This document shows, piece by piece, positions 1 to 9,810 of a DNA stretch of 64,000 nt. The stretch covers positions 93,159,476 to 93,223,475 of the forward strand of contig CM043944.1 in NCBI GenBank assembly GCA_014529385.2, given 5' to 3'. A program made the translations under genes and the position numbers. Below the pieces are notes generated by a model. That model searched no databases, was not told where the DNA came from, and saw only the letters and a list, made by a program, of their open reading frames with translations. This DNA is from Adiantum capillus-veneris (taxonomy: Eukaryota > Streptophyta > Polypodiopsida > Polypodiales > Pteridaceae). Within the stretch, counting starts at the first letter, position 1. Each line of letters begins with the position of its first letter.

Positions 1-130
1 AGGTAAACCACTCCTTGTTTGGAGACACATGAAGTGATGCCCCTGAGTCTATAATCCAGTCACTCAGTGCATTTCCATCAGATGCTGTAAGAAGATCTGA
101 GTCCATTGTATTCTTCAAGAAGTAGATGTC
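1..130 (-). pseudogene. Copia aspartic protease, N-terminal part (runs off the edge)
   Basis: Directly after the TGA that closes gag, the same frame continues without another stop to the edge of the window. It reads the retropepsin active site D-W-I-I-D-S-G-A-S followed by L-H-V-S-P-N-K-E-W-F, which is the standard Copia protease start. In an intact Copia element gag and pol share one frame with no stop, so this TGA is either a single inactivating mutation or a recoding site. I infer mutation, because plant Copia elements are not known to rely on stop readthrough. Only about 43 residues are visible. Confidence 0.75.
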
Positions 131-1003
131 TCATGACAAGAGACTGTTATCCTCTGCAACAGTGTTTGTCACATTTATTTCTTGAATCTTCACTGAGGAC
201 TTGTTCTTCTCACCATGGTCTTCAGCTTTATCTTTGCCTTTTTCTGCTTTCCATTCTCCACAGTCTCTTTTCATGTGACCCTTCTTGCCACAATGGTAGA
301 ATTCTATGTCACTCTTGCCTTTAGCACTATGGGACTTGCTACGAGACTGATCCCTCTTTCCACCTTTGTACTTTTCTTTGGTCCTTCCCCTGACAACTAA
401 GGCTGTTCCTTTGCCTTTGTCCATTGTCTTTCTATTGGTTTCTTCAGTAAGCAGAATTCCTTCTACACCTGCTATGTTCAAACCATCTGGAGGTGCAGAA
501 TTACTCAAAGCTGTGCGAAAAGTGTCCCAACTTTCCGGCAATGTGATCAACAGGGACATAGCTCTAACAGGTTCATCAAACTTGACACCTTGAGCTGACA
601 ACTGACTATAGATTGTGTTGAATTCATTCAGATGATTGGACATAGGTGTCCCTTCTTTCATCTTCAAGTCAACAAGCTTCTTAAGCCAGTATACCTGTGA
701 AGTTGCACTCTGCTTCTCATAAAGATCACTCAGCTTTAACCATGCTTGATAAGCCGACATCTCGTCTGCTACATTGAAGTAAACGCTTTCTGCCAAAGTC
801 AGCATAATGGTAGAAAGTGCCAATTCATCCATTTCGCTCCATTCATCTTCGTCCATATCTTCTGGTTTTATCCCCTTGAGCTTTATAGGTTTTATCTGCT
901 TCTTTTGTACCAACACGTGCCAAATCTGCTTCTTCCACAATGGGAAATTGGTTCCATCCAGCTTCTTGATATTGTAAAGAGCAGTGTCCTCTGATCCAGC
1001 CAT
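131..1003 (-). CDS. gag: Copia gag (capsid-nucleocapsid), 290 aa
   Basis: Gag packages the element RNA into cytoplasmic virus-like particles. The protein opens with the typical Copia gag start (L-D-G-T-N-F-x-x-W at about residues 15-23), continues with the UBN2/retrotran_gag_2 type helical region (E-x-A-L-S-T-I, W-x-K-L-x-x-L-Y, Y-L-K-K-L type motifs at about 60-130) and ends in a basic Lys-rich segment with one zinc knuckle near residues 236-249. The first cysteine of that CCHC knuckle is replaced by Phe (codon 299-301, minus strand), leaving F-Y-H-C-G-K-K-G-H-x4-C. The start is the first ATG after the leader and the length is normal for a Copia gag. It stops at a TGA (131-133), with protease continuing in the same frame beyond it. 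Confidence 0.88.
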   Translation of the reverse strand: MAGSEDTALYNIKKLDGTNFPLWKKQIWHVLVQKKQIKPIKLKGIKPEDMDEDEWSEMDELALSTIMLTLAESVYFNVADEMSAYQAWLKLSDLYEKQSATSQVYWLKKLVDLKMKEGTPMSNHLNEFNTIYSQLSAQGVKFDEPVRAMSLLITLPESWDTFRTALSNSAPPDGLNIAGVEGILLTEETNRKTMDKGKGTALVVRGRTKEKYKGGKRDQSRSKSHSAKGKSDIEFYHCGKKGHMKRDCGEWKAEKGKDKAEDHGEKNKSSVKIQEINVTNTVAEDNSLLS

Positions 1004-1990
1004 AGCTACGCTTCACAGTAGTTTACTTTTCTCGGTAAAATTCGGCAGAGTTTCCCCTGTAAACTGACCTCTGAACCAATATCAACCTGTCAAATGAACC
1101 AAGAAAGCTTCAGATTCTGTAGAAATTTTGGCAGAGCCTCCTTTGTAAAATGGCTCTGGTGTACTAAAAACAGACCAAAAAACAGCTCAAAAAACACTGT
1201 CTCTCTGACACTGTAAGCTGCGGGTAAACCTGTCCTGCACCTGTACTGTCTCACTGTCCTGTCACTGTCCTATAAGCATAGACTGCGACAATGCCTCAAC
1301 GGCAGTAAAGCAAAGATGCAATCCCAACTGTCTAACTCACAGTCAATACATCCTAGCTTCCTATCTAAGGGTGCTCGAGGGATCGCTCCAAGACCTGTAT
1401 CACCAAAAGGATCTCAACATTCGAGAATCCCCCAGCTCAATAAAACCTCACTCGACCCTCAACAAAGGCTGCAGTAAATCTGACAGTACATAGACTTCCC
1501 ACAAAGTCATACATCCACAAATTTCCCACTGTATGCTGTAACCGCTGCGGCAGTTGTTTGCTACGTGACTCACAGCCAGCAAACCCTCAACAGACATACA
1601 TCATCTCTGACAATACATCCCATGTGGAAGTACTTGCAATGTCAGGATGAAATCTGGAATATCAAGAAGCAAACACAAGCTACCTGATGAACTAGTGGAT
1701 GTCGCCTATAGTCTGTGTGTAGATGCGCCCGTGTCGTATGTGACACGCCTCCAAGAACTGTGAGCCGTCCTTCGATGTGTAGACAGCCACAAATCAACAC
1801 TCTGGGAGTGTCGATATCCTCAGCACCTGCAGTCGTAGGCCGAAAACCCCAAATTTGCAGAGTCGGATCTGCACCCGCTGAGACAACGTAGTCAAAAATG
1901 GCCTGCACAGACCTTTGTCGAAGCCGAACGGTGGCTCCAATCTGAGATGGTGACTCTAGCCTCCTGCAGTGCTGCCCCGACCCTCGATCT
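1004..1990 (-). other. Untranslated leader of Copia-1
   Basis: Just under 1 kb between the primer site and the gag ATG. I see no conserved retroviral domain on either strand; the ORF overlapping its distal part and the LTR (1,642-2,283, minus) has no recognisable motif. The leader of Copia-2 is also long (about 1.5 kb), so a long leader looks like a family trait. Confidence 0.6.
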
Positions 1991-2004
1991 GAGCTCTGAT
2001 ACCA
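1991..2004 (-). promoter_or_regulatory. Primer-binding site, tRNA-iMet type (Copia-1)
   Basis: On the minus strand TGGTATCAGAGCTC lies two bases inside the LTR end. TGGTATCAGAGC is the classic plant primer-binding site complementary to the 3' end of initiator tRNA-Met, where minus-strand DNA synthesis starts. Confidence 0.9.
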
Positions 2005-2006
2005 GT

Positions 2007-2198
2007 TGAAGGAGTACGAGCGGAAGTGTGACGCGAGAGAGAGTGCGAGAAGAAGAGCACGACGATATGGTGAACTCGCTCTACTGTAATGTGTAGAGCA
2101 TAGTGAGTTCTTATTAGGTTTTAACAAAAAAATATGTGTACATACCTGGCGGCCCGCCCACTTACCTGGGCGACCACATTGGGCTTTATACCCCAACA
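2007..2198 (-). repeat. 5' LTR of Copia-1 (192 bp)
   Basis: Minus strand: begins TGTTGGGGTATA and ends CTCCTTCA two bases before the primer site, so it has TG...CA ends. The right end (2,198) is placed where Gypsy-1 gag sequence resumes. At 192 bp it is very short for a Copia LTR but matches the 189 bp of Copia-2. Confidence 0.85.
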
Positions 2199-3881
2199 GG
2201 AACGGCTGCTTCGGCACCACTCTCAGCCATAGAAGATATGCTAAAATGGATGAATGACATGATGAACAACATGCAAAAAGCACCTATGAGAAGACCAGGA
2301 CCAGGGATACCTCCACAGGGACAACCAATTAGGCCACAAAAATGGTATGCAATCGAGGGTAATGAACCAACCATGAGACCCATGAGTGCTACTTCATACC
2401 AAAGTATGATGGGAATGTTCAGTATATGCCCATGAGGCCACAAGGACAACCCATGTACATATATCAGCCTTATATGGCCCAAGATCAAAGACCACCAATG
2501 GGTATGGAAAGAACTCAACCTGTGTTGGGACAACAACCTCCGTATCCAGGACATAATGCAGTGCTTGTAAAGTACATGCACTTTGAAGAAGTCATAGATG
2601 AACAAGCATTAGTGCCTATTACACCCTATGCAGAGCCTAGTCCATCTACAATAATGGTAGAGGGAGATTGGTATAATCCACATCCACCACCAATAAAAGA
2701 ATCCATGACTTATGCTCCACCAGAGCTAACACCAATGTATTATGTAGCTAATCAAGGTGTCAGACCTCCCATGGGAAGACCCATGATGAAGCCAAGAACA
2801 TGAAACTGTCATAACTGTGGTGCTGATGATCATTGGAAAAATGAATGCCCAGAGCCTGACAAAAACCTCAAACCAATTGAAGCCTATTGCATATAATGTT
2901 GCAAAAAGGGAGGACACTTTCCAGAAGATTGTCCTAAAAATCCTTTGAACAAGGGTAAAACCGTAGTAAACGTAGTTCAAGTGATGCCTAGTACCTCATT
3001 AGAGAGTGAACCGATTGTTCCAATCAAGGTAATCACTAGAGCCCAGGCAAAGAAAAAGAAACACAACTCCTATGATGATTTGGAGAACACGAAAGTTTCT
3101 TCTTAAAGAATCAAAAGGAGCAGAAGCAAAAGATATGAGATGAGAAAACAAAAACAACGGGTTGAAATTGAAGAGAAAGCAAAGAAGCTAGCCCAGGACA
3201 AGTTGAAAGAAACTGGAAGTGAATTCAAGGAAACAATCGTGAAATCTAGAGGATCCATTCTGGTCGATAAAATTTTTGAGCCTATTAATGCCGCCTTGGA
3301 AGCCTACCAAGCGGGACTTAAAGCAGGCCAAAACATGGAAAACAAGTGGAAAAACTATCCATCTCCAGACATGGAAGCAGCTAAGCTGGAAGCTTATCAA
3401 AATTTGTTAAGAATCACGCAAGAAATGCTGGAAAAACAAAAACCCAAGCTTGAAAGTATTGCAAAACCTGAAGAGATTGCGGTAGAAGAAACGAAAACAA
3501 AATCTGATGTGGTAGCAGAACCCCACCTTGAAACAAATGAACCAAAGCTTATAGTGCCGAAGAGCGAAGATGCCTTAGATGGAATTCCATTCGTCGAGGA
3601 AGACTGGCCAAGACACTTATGGGAAAAAGTGAGAGAGATCAATAGTGAGAGAGATCAATGATGGGAGCCTAACTCTAAAGTCAGCTCCTATAGAAGAAGT
3701 CTGGTTGGATAACCTACCTTCTGATATGAACCTGGATTTACAATCCTTGTACGGGGATTGCGGATCGGAAGCTTTAGGAATGTTGAAACCATTGACATTA
3801 AAAACATTACCTTCTTACTTGGGTGATAATGAAGATGAATCCATCGTGTGTAAGACCACTCAAGTAAAAAGAGCTGAATAG
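2199..3881 (+). pseudogene. gag: Gypsy-1 gag, C-terminal half with two zinc knuckles
   Basis: Nucleocapsid part of a Ty3/Gypsy gag, colinear with Gypsy-7 from about 62,879 on. It is Pro/Met/Gln-rich at first (2,199-2,803), then carries C-H-N-C-x4-H-x4-C (about 2,810-2,851) and a second, non-canonical knuckle starting C-I-x-C-C (about 2,888-2,932), then a Lys/Glu-rich helical tail (3,140-3,881). Damage seen: a frameshift near 2,415, TGA for the expected Gly before knuckle 1 (about 2,803), TAA inside knuckle 2 (about 2,896), a stop near 3,105, and a 16-bp duplication at 3,629-3,660 that shifts the frame into the stretch 3,662-3,881. The N-terminal half was cut away by the Copia-1 insertion. Confidence 0.8.
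3629..3660 (+). repeat. 16-bp tandem duplication that shifts the gag frame
   Basis: gtgagagagatcaata is followed at once by gtgagagagatcaatg. Because 16 is not a multiple of three, the long gag frame ends here and the downstream frame continues in another register. This looks like replication slippage. Confidence 0.85.
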
Positions 3882-3895
3882 ACCCTAGAAGTAGA

Positions 3896-4276
3896 TGTTA
3901 GGACCTGAGGCCTCAGTCGTAGTTTAATTTTTACTTTTGCTTGTAGTCAAGGTTAAAACCTTGGAACTCTAAGGGTGTTGTTTACACCTATGATGGTTGG
4001 GGACATTTTGATTATGTTCTTGGCACTGCATGGCAGTTAAAAGGAGTTAGTCATTAGTTGTTTTCGGGAGTATGTGTGTATGTAGAGATGTCGAACTGTA
4101 TTCAGCAGGGGCTGTAGCGCGTTTTTCCTGTGATGAATACTATACAGTAATACAGTTTTAGTATCTTTTGTGTCGATGGCGATATATAGTTTTCAATTGT
4201 GAAGTAAATCTATGTGATAATGCAGTTTACTGTGTATTTTATCTTAAATTACTGTTAGGGCAGTAAGCCCCTAACA
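3896..4276 (+). repeat. 5' LTR of Gypsy-2 (381 bp)
   Basis: Starts TGTTAGGACCTGAGG and ends AGCCCCTAACA, so the outer seven bases form an inverted repeat (TGTTAGG/CCTAACA). It aligns along its full length with 17,183-17,562. It contains a TATA-like stretch (gcgatatatag, near 4,170). Confidence 0.93.
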
Positions 4277-4277
4277 C

Positions 4278-4295
4278 TTTGGCGATCCTGCTAAC
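4278..4295 (+). promoter_or_regulatory. Candidate primer-binding site of Gypsy-2
   Basis: TTTGGCGATCCTGCTAACGG follows the LTR within one base, the right place for a primer site. It begins TGGCG like the tRNA-Asp-type site of Gypsy-7 but then differs. I cannot assign the tRNA. Confidence 0.5.
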
Positions 4296-4298
4296 GGT

Positions 4299-4571
4299 TT
4301 GGATTTTGCCTGCACCATATGGAAATCAGGAATACCACAGGGGATTGATATGCAAGTTGATCTCGACCACCTGAGGGAATTCTCCAATTGGGTAACCCCG
4401 CAGGAAGAGTCTGAGGAATATGCAACCAAGTTCTTGAAGGAGTTCTTCCCAAATTTTCTGGGGGAAATCAAAATTGCAGTGGCTGACAAGGTAGTTTCTT
4501 CATTTCTACCTTTTGGGGCATGCAACTTACCTTCTTGCTACAACCTTTATGAAAAGAAAGTGTGGGTATAG
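4299..4571 (+). pseudogene. Gypsy-2 leader ORF / gag N-terminus, 90 aa
   Basis: First open frame after the primer site, 90 residues, acidic, with a C-terminal pair of cysteines (C-N-L-P-S-C-Y-N-L). A stop ends it. The next 30 bases lead to the main gag frame, which opens with another Cys pair (Y-C-N-T-C). The two may be halves of one broken Cys-rich N-terminal region. I recognise no named domain. Confidence 0.45.
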
Positions 4572-4604
4572 TACTTATGACAAAAAAGAAGAAATCATGT
4601 ATGC

Positions 4605-5969
4605 GTGGGTCAGAACAAGGGTCCAATTTACTGCAACACTTGTATGGCACCCGGTTTTCGGCTTAGGAGAGAATTTGCAGCAAGGGGAAGACAGGACGAA
4701 GTGTCGGGCAATGATGGCCAAGCTGAACATGTAAGGGGGGATACTGCAGGAGCAGGTACTGTTGGGGCGGGGACTGAACTGCAAGAACCTGAAGACAGGC
4801 TGCAGGGGACCCCACCTGCAAACCAACAAGGCCAACAAGGAACTCCTCCTATAGCAGACCCAATTGTGGGAACATTGGTGAATGCATTTTTAGCTCAGAC
4901 AATCTTTGAGGCAAGAAGACAATTACAGTTTATAGGAACATGGACATCTTCTTTACCCTTCAATCCACTTTCGATAAGAGTACTCATAACACTTTTGATA
5001 CCTCCAATGGCTGCACCAAATCTCAAAGTGGGCGCGGCAAAGTTCAGCGGGAAAAAGTCCCAAGATGCTGACAGCCACGTGGGTCAGTTTCAAACAAGGT
5101 GGTTTGCAAGTGGATATGAGGCAATACACCCGGATGGAGTAAAGAAAAAGCATTTTGCAGCAACACTGCAAGGAAAAGCTATGGATTGGTTCCTGTAGTA
5201 TGGTATGGATGCATTTGCTAATTACAATGATTTGAAACAAAGCTTTTTGTTAAGGTTCAGGGAAGACAAAGCACCTGAGGACATTTTGAAGAAATTGAGA
5301 AAGTTGAAGCAAAAAGACTTATTGGTTGAAGATTATGCCCAAAAGTTTAGGAATTTGAACAATAGATTGGAAGGAGCCCAACAGCCTTCTATGGAGCAGT
5401 TGGGAGATTATTTTTGTAAGGGACTCAAGGAGGAGTACAAGAGTGTAGTAGCAGGGAGACCCCCGTTAGCAGATGCACAAGATTTTACTGATTTGGTTGA
5501 AGCAGCTGCTAGAGCTGAAAGAAGGTATGGAGGTAAAGCTGTCTTACGGGAAAAGAAGAAAAATGATGAATCAGACTTAGAATCTGAGGATTCAGGGTCA
5601 GAAACTGATGATTCAGATCAGGATACTGAAGTGGATACTAATAGTGATGAGGATGAGGATTGGTCAGAAAAGAAGAAGGCAAAGAAAAAGGATAAGGACA
5701 AGAAGAAGCAAAAAAAAGATAAGGATTCTTCTAAGAAGGATAAAAAGCAGGGAAAGGATGCAGTGACTGCAGATGCAGTCAACAAAATTATTCAAAATAA
5801 GTTACAAACTCTGGGCATGAACCAGTTTGGCATGTCGGAGAAACCATCTTGTCAGGTATGTCAAAAATTTGGACATGACTATGCCATGGTTGTTTTTACA
5901 ACTCGGATTTCAGGGGAAGACGACGTAAGTACATTACTCAAAAGACGAGGGAGGCCGCTGCGAGCATGA
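4605..5969 (+). pseudogene. gag: Gypsy-2 gag (retrotrans_gag capsid)
   Basis: One frame of about 455 codons broken by a single TAG (5,196-5,198) where the family has a residue after W-F-L. The capsid core is clear: A-A-T-L-Q-G-K-A-M-D-W-F-L, then Y-N-D-L-K-Q-S-F-L-L-R-F-R and the downstream helical part with Y-A-Q-K-F-R-N-L (the retrotrans_gag family). Next comes a highly acidic Ser/Asp/Glu tract (5,560-5,660), a Lys-rich tract (5,665-5,760), and the first knuckle half C-Q-V-C-x4-H (about 5,850-5,878). A frameshift just after that histidine sends the frame to a false C-terminus. The knuckle continues in the next frame (see the following entry). Confidence 0.83.
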
Positions 5970-6640
5970 TTGCTCCTCAGGGTCCTAATCGGAGATATCA
6001 GGGACCTGCACCTCAAAGACGGTTTCAGAATTCAAATAATTGGGGATATCAAAACAGGAATCAAAATAATATGCCACAGTTACCATGCAATTATTGCAGA
6101 GTCATGGGTCATTGACAAGGACCTGATTGTGAACTTTGGTGTCAACATCGAAATGATAGGGGAGTTCCTATTATCAAGTAAAACAATAACAATAATAACA
6201 ATAATAATCGACCTCCAGAATAGATCAACCACTTCCACCACAGCAAGCAGCAACGACCTCCGGGTCAAGCTAATTTAGTGATATTGGAGGAATGGACTGA
6301 AGAAACATGGACTGAGGAAGAATGGAAAGAAAAGGTAGAGGGTACCAAAGAAAAACAACAAATTGATCAGCTGGTGCAAGAGATCAAAATTGCTCAGAAA
6401 ACACCTAAGCATTATAATTGTGACTGTACAGGTTGCATTTTGATTGAGGATATTCCAGAGACCAGTGGGTGTACTGATGCCATGGTGGTCACTAGGGCAA
6501 AGGCCAAGGTTGGAAAATCCACTTTGGAAGAACTTGGCAACCCAGACAACTTGAATTGGAAAGATCAAAAAATAGTAAGGACAGGGGTACTCAAAGAAGT
6601 GCAAAAATCTCAAAGAGGGGGTGTACCACCTGAGGAATGA
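5870..6640 (+). pseudogene. Gypsy-2 gag C-terminus / linker, shifted frames
   Basis: After the frameshift near 5,878 a new frame supplies the lost cysteine, an Arg/Gln/Asn-rich stretch and a second Cys/His cluster (C-N-Y-C-x4-H about 6,089-6,113, broken by TGA). A poly-Asn/Asp run follows at 6,180-6,215 (aacaataac repeats). From 6,278 an acidic frame of 120 codons contains C-D-C-T-G-C and M-V-V-T-R-A-K-A-K, a 'TRAQAK'-like motif also present after the knuckles in Gypsy-1 (I-T-R-A-Q-A-K). The region is interrupted by the Copia-2 insertion at 6,683. Confidence 0.65.
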
Positions 6641-6682
6641 AATTTTGTTATAAGATCCTTGGATGAACAAGGGAGAAGAAGT

Positions 6683-6871
6683 TGTTGGGGTATAGGCGTC
6701 TGTGCCTTGCCCGGCCACCCAGAGTCTGGGCGCCCACTGACTTGTATACCTTATACATAGCATAAGTGTATAGGGGGCTGCTCACTCTTTTGAGTCTCCC
6801 CACCCACATCGTATGTGTGTCTCCTTCTCTCTCGCTCACTCTCCGTCTGTGGTGCTCCCCGATCCCCTTCA
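6683..6871 (+). repeat. 5' LTR of Copia-2 (189 bp)
   Basis: TG...CA ends (TGTTGGGGTATA ... GATCCCCTTCA). It holds a pyrimidine-rich 3' half (tctccttctctctcgctcactctcc) and TATA-like cttatacatag near 6,750. Confidence 0.95.
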
Positions 6872-6873
6872 AT

Positions 6874-6885
6874 TGGTATCAGAGC
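6874..6885 (+). promoter_or_regulatory. Primer-binding site, tRNA-iMet type (Copia-2)
   Basis: TGGTATCAGAGC lies three bases after the LTR end, the standard plant initiator-tRNA-Met site. Confidence 0.92.
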
Positions 6886-8431
6886 TTTGGCTTCGCGACA
6901 GATGGAGTGCTACAGAGAAGTGAGCTTTCGGCTATGGTGAGCTCGCTTTCGGTGGAAACTTGAGATCGGTGAGCAAACACCAGATCTGTTCTCATGGAAG
7001 CTTGAGGGGAATTCCCAAGCTTGAGGGAAGAGTGTATTGCAAGTGTGTATGGTTATTTGCAGCCATACTTGCAGGAAGAATGCAGATTTTCATTTCCGCA
7101 GGTCATTTTTCGGGCCCCAAAAACAGTGTTTTTTGCATAACTTTTGCATACGGAATGCGATTTATGCAAGGTTAAGGTGTAACCTGGGGTTTTGACACGC
7201 TCCAGACGCATATCTTTTGCATACGGAATGCGATTTATGCAAGGTTAAGGTGTAACCTGGGGTTTTGGCACGCTCCAGACGCAATGATGATGTCCATTTG
7301 AGCTGATTTTGACCTCTGAAATTTTTGCAGCAGCAGCAAGTTTTTGCTGCGTTTTTGGGCCGAAAACAGTGTTTTTGGCATATTTTGCACACTCGGACTC
7401 GGATACATGTGATCCAAGAGTCTACCTTGGGGTTTTGGCATGCTCCGGACACGCTCGTCATATCAGAATTTTAAAATTCTGAATGCTGAATTTTTTGCAG
7501 CAGTAGTTGTTTATTGTGTGTCGAGGATTTCACACATGGCTTGCTCTCAGATGTGAGAGTGATATTTGCTGCAAGTTTCCTCACAGGTGGGAGGATACGA
7601 TGTATGCCTTATGTGGTTTGATGCTCAAGGAGACTAATGTGATTGCATTTTGAGCTCGACAATGTATGCCTCGAGCATGTTTTTTGGCAGTCATCACAGG
7701 TAGAGCAGATATTTGTGTACTAGATGTGCAGGTGTTTGCAATGATGTATGCAAAGTGTGGAGATTGGTGCATGCATTTGGAGTGCGGTTTGATGCGCTTT
7801 GGTTGCTCATGGTTTTGAGCGTGCAGTCAGTTTGGTTACTGGTTTTGTGGCCGTTTTACTGACGAAACTCTGGCGAAATTTTCCTAGGAGTTTTATGCGT
7901 ATCATTTATGCGATCTAGGTAGAGATTGCGGGTTGCACTCAGCATTTGCGTGCGGTGTTCTCTGCAGGTGGGAGATTTGTGTGTGTGTATGCATCGATAC
8001 CGCATAGTGTGGGCTTGGTGATTAGCTCACGGTTTGACAGGCGTACAACTATCTTGGCACACTCACAGGAGTGAGTATTGTGATGTATGCTTGTTTGGCT
8101 ACGAGCTAGGTAGCCGGATTCGAGCACTAATGGCTTGAGGTTTTTCAGCAGGTTTCAGCTATAGGTTTACAAGTTTACAGGCAAGTTTGAGGGCTTATTT
8201 GGGCGCTGAATTTTCAGCCATTGTTTCCTCTTTGCAGGTGTCCATGTATGGCTCAGTTTGTAGGCTGATCTGGGACACGCTTGTGACTTGTTTATGCAGC
8301 TGTTTAAGAGCTGAATTTTGGGGCTGATTTGCAGCCATATTTGCAGACTTTTGTTGATGCGATTCGAGCCAGTTTAGGGCTGATTTGGTTGACATTTGCT
8401 ACTCATTGTTGGTTGCTCTTTTGCGAGCATT
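6886..8431 (+). other. Long leader of Copia-2
   Basis: About 1.5 kb without a recognisable protein. It is rich in short recurring phrases: 'ggggttttggcacgctcc' type lines (three times in 7,180-7,450), 'gcag'/'ttgcag' blocks, and 'tatgcatttg' type words. A 73-bp unit is duplicated at 7,141-7,282. The leader probably carries packaging signals, as untranslated leaders do in retroelements; that is inference. Confidence 0.55.
7141..7286 (+). repeat. 73-bp tandem duplication in the Copia-2 leader
   Basis: cttttgcatacggaatgcga... starts at 7,141 and again at 7,214, with almost identical continuation to 'cacgctccagacgca'. A third, more diverged line of the same phrase lies at 7,400-7,455. Confidence 0.85.
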
Positions 8432-9268
8432 ATGGCTGATTTTTCATTTGACTTCCAGCGTTATGGTCTGACACAATTTGATGGTGCAGATTTTGTTGCT
8501 TGGAAGGAACATATGCTTGTTGCATTGGCGGATTTGGGGCAGGATAAACCCTTGCGTGGTTTATCGGCGAAGCTCAATTATATGCGTGATGATGATTGGC
8601 AGGATCTTGATGAGTTAGCCATGTCTACGATTTGTTTGCATCTGGTTGAGTCTGTTTACTGGCAGGTCTCGAGGGAGACTACAACTCATACTTTATGGCA
8701 GAGTTTACATGCTATGTACGCGACATCCATGTCTACAGGGGAGTCTAGTCCCACTTCTATGTCCATGGGAGAGATTGGTCCCACACGCAAGTCTCGACGG
8801 CATAGAGACTTGACATGTTGGCATTGTGGGCATAGAGGGCACATTAGGCGTCGATGTTTCAGGCATTTGAGACAACGGAGGCGACAGATGCGTGATGCAG
8901 ATTTGGGCATGACAGATGCTAGTGAGATCAGTACGGTGGTTACTGAGTATGCTTGTGACGGCGATGTCACATTTACATCTAGCTTGTCTTCAGACGATCT
9001 TATGTCTACGGATTGCATATTGGATTGCACATTGTCTTCACATTGGTTACTAGATTCAAATGCTACTTTCCATGTCACGTCGCATCGTGAGTGGTTTAGC
9101 ACATTTTCTAGTGGGAGACTTGGTTGTGTGCACATGGCTGATGGTGTTGTGTATGACATTGAAGGTACAGGAGACGTATGTTTGTCCTTGCCCAGTGGTA
9201 TGAGATTTACCCTGCGTCATGTGCGTTATGTGCCAGATCTGAGACGGGATTTGATCTCGATTGGTTAG
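8432..9268 (+). CDS. gag: Copia-2 gag-protease fusion, shortened
   Basis: The frame is open from 8,396, but I choose ATG 8,432 because the protein then begins M-A-D-F like other Copia gags. The gag head (F-D-G-A-D-F-V-A-W, then D-E-L-A-M-S-T-I) is followed after only about 95 residues by a perfect zinc knuckle C-W-H-C-G-H-R-G-H-x4-C (about 8,815-8,856). Compared with Copia-1, some 100 or more residues between head and knuckle are missing. Protease follows: W-L-L-D-S-N-A-T-F-H-V-T-S then R-Y-V-P-D-L-R-R-D-L-I-S. The catalytic triad motif is D-S-N instead of D-S-G (codon 9,059-9,061). The frame ends at TAG 9,266-9,268, where the family has a residue before L-R-D. Confidence 0.85.
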   Translation: MADFSFDFQRYGLTQFDGADFVAWKEHMLVALADLGQDKPLRGLSAKLNYMRDDDWQDLDELAMSTICLHLVESVYWQVSRETTTHTLWQSLHAMYATSMSTGESSPTSMSMGEIGPTRKSRRHRDLTCWHCGHRGHIRRRCFRHLRQRRRQMRDADLGMTDASEISTVVTEYACDGDVTFTSSLSSDDLMSTDCILDCTLSSHWLLDSNATFHVTSHREWFSTFSSGRLGCVHMADGVVYDIEGTGDVCLSLPSGMRFTLRHVRYVPDLRRDLISIG

Positions 9269-9628
9269 CTTAGAGATTGTGGATGTCAGATTTCGCTACG
9301 AGAGCGAGATTTTGTGATGCATTTGGGTTCGCTAGTGATTGCGAGAGGTGCCAGGAGTGGTACAGGTTACCCATTGCATGTGGATCACGCGAGAGACGGT
9401 GTTGTCTCTGTGATCATGCAGCCAGGTAGAGAGCGAGAGAGCAGGCGAGTCTCTTTTGCTTATGGGTTGCAGGATGCTTTGCATGGAGTGCAGAGTAGTG
9501 AGCTCGTTGTGCACACAGTTGGGGCACGACTTGAGCAGTCACACAGAGAGGTGACAGAGTCAGACATGCATGCTTTGCTAGTGACTGAGCAAAGCAGAGA
9601 GTCAGTTGTGCGAGATACTTCTATGTAG
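9269..9628 (+). pseudogene. Copia-2 protease tail / gag-pre-integrase remnant
   Basis: The same frame resumes after the TAG (9,266-9,268) and runs 119 codons. The first part (L-R-D-C-G-C-Q-I then G-T-G-Y-P-L) has the look of the segment between protease and integrase in Copia pol. The rest is Glu/Ser/Arg-rich and not recognisable. No integrase H-H-C-C or D-D-E motif follows. Confidence 0.5.
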
Positions 9629-9810
9629 GATAGACAGGTAGAGCGGTCTTGCTCTAGTGAGTCACGCCAGGAGGAGGTTGTGCAAGAGTCTATGCATACA
9701 GAGTTAGAGCATGAGAGCTCTAGTGAGTCACAGCAGATTGAGTGGTCATGTTTGCAGTGGATGATTGCACAGGAGACTGAGATGTCAGCGATTATGCAGT
9801 ATTCCTTTCT

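Larger units (their letters stand above)
1..2198 (-). mobile_element. Copia-1, 5' part of a Ty1/Copia retrotransposon
   Basis: Read on the minus strand the order is LTR (2,198 to 2,007), initiator-tRNA-Met primer site, untranslated leader, gag, and the start of protease, after which the element leaves the window at base 1. The right junction falls inside the gag of Gypsy-1: the flanking bases ggaac (2,199-2,203) continue a sequence that is uninterrupted in the related copy near 62,878. The other LTR and the rest of pol lie outside the window, so the target duplication cannot be confirmed. The LTR ends resemble those of Copia-2 (both begin TGTTGGGGTATA and end TTCA), so the two are one family or close sisters. 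Confidence 0.88.

Noticed and set aside
1642-2283. 213-codon minus-strand ORF overlapping the Copia-1 LTR and leader
   Set aside because: It spans an LTR, primer site and flank of another element and shows no domain; chance open frame.
6275-6872. Minus-strand ORFs over the Copia-2 LTR, repeated at 10,314-10,520
   Set aside because: They duplicate because the LTRs are identical; antisense shadows of the LTR and gag linker.
7141-7460. CRISPR-like or satellite array in the Copia-2 leader
   Set aside because: Only two adjacent copies plus one diverged line, no regular spacers; a plant retrotransposon leader.
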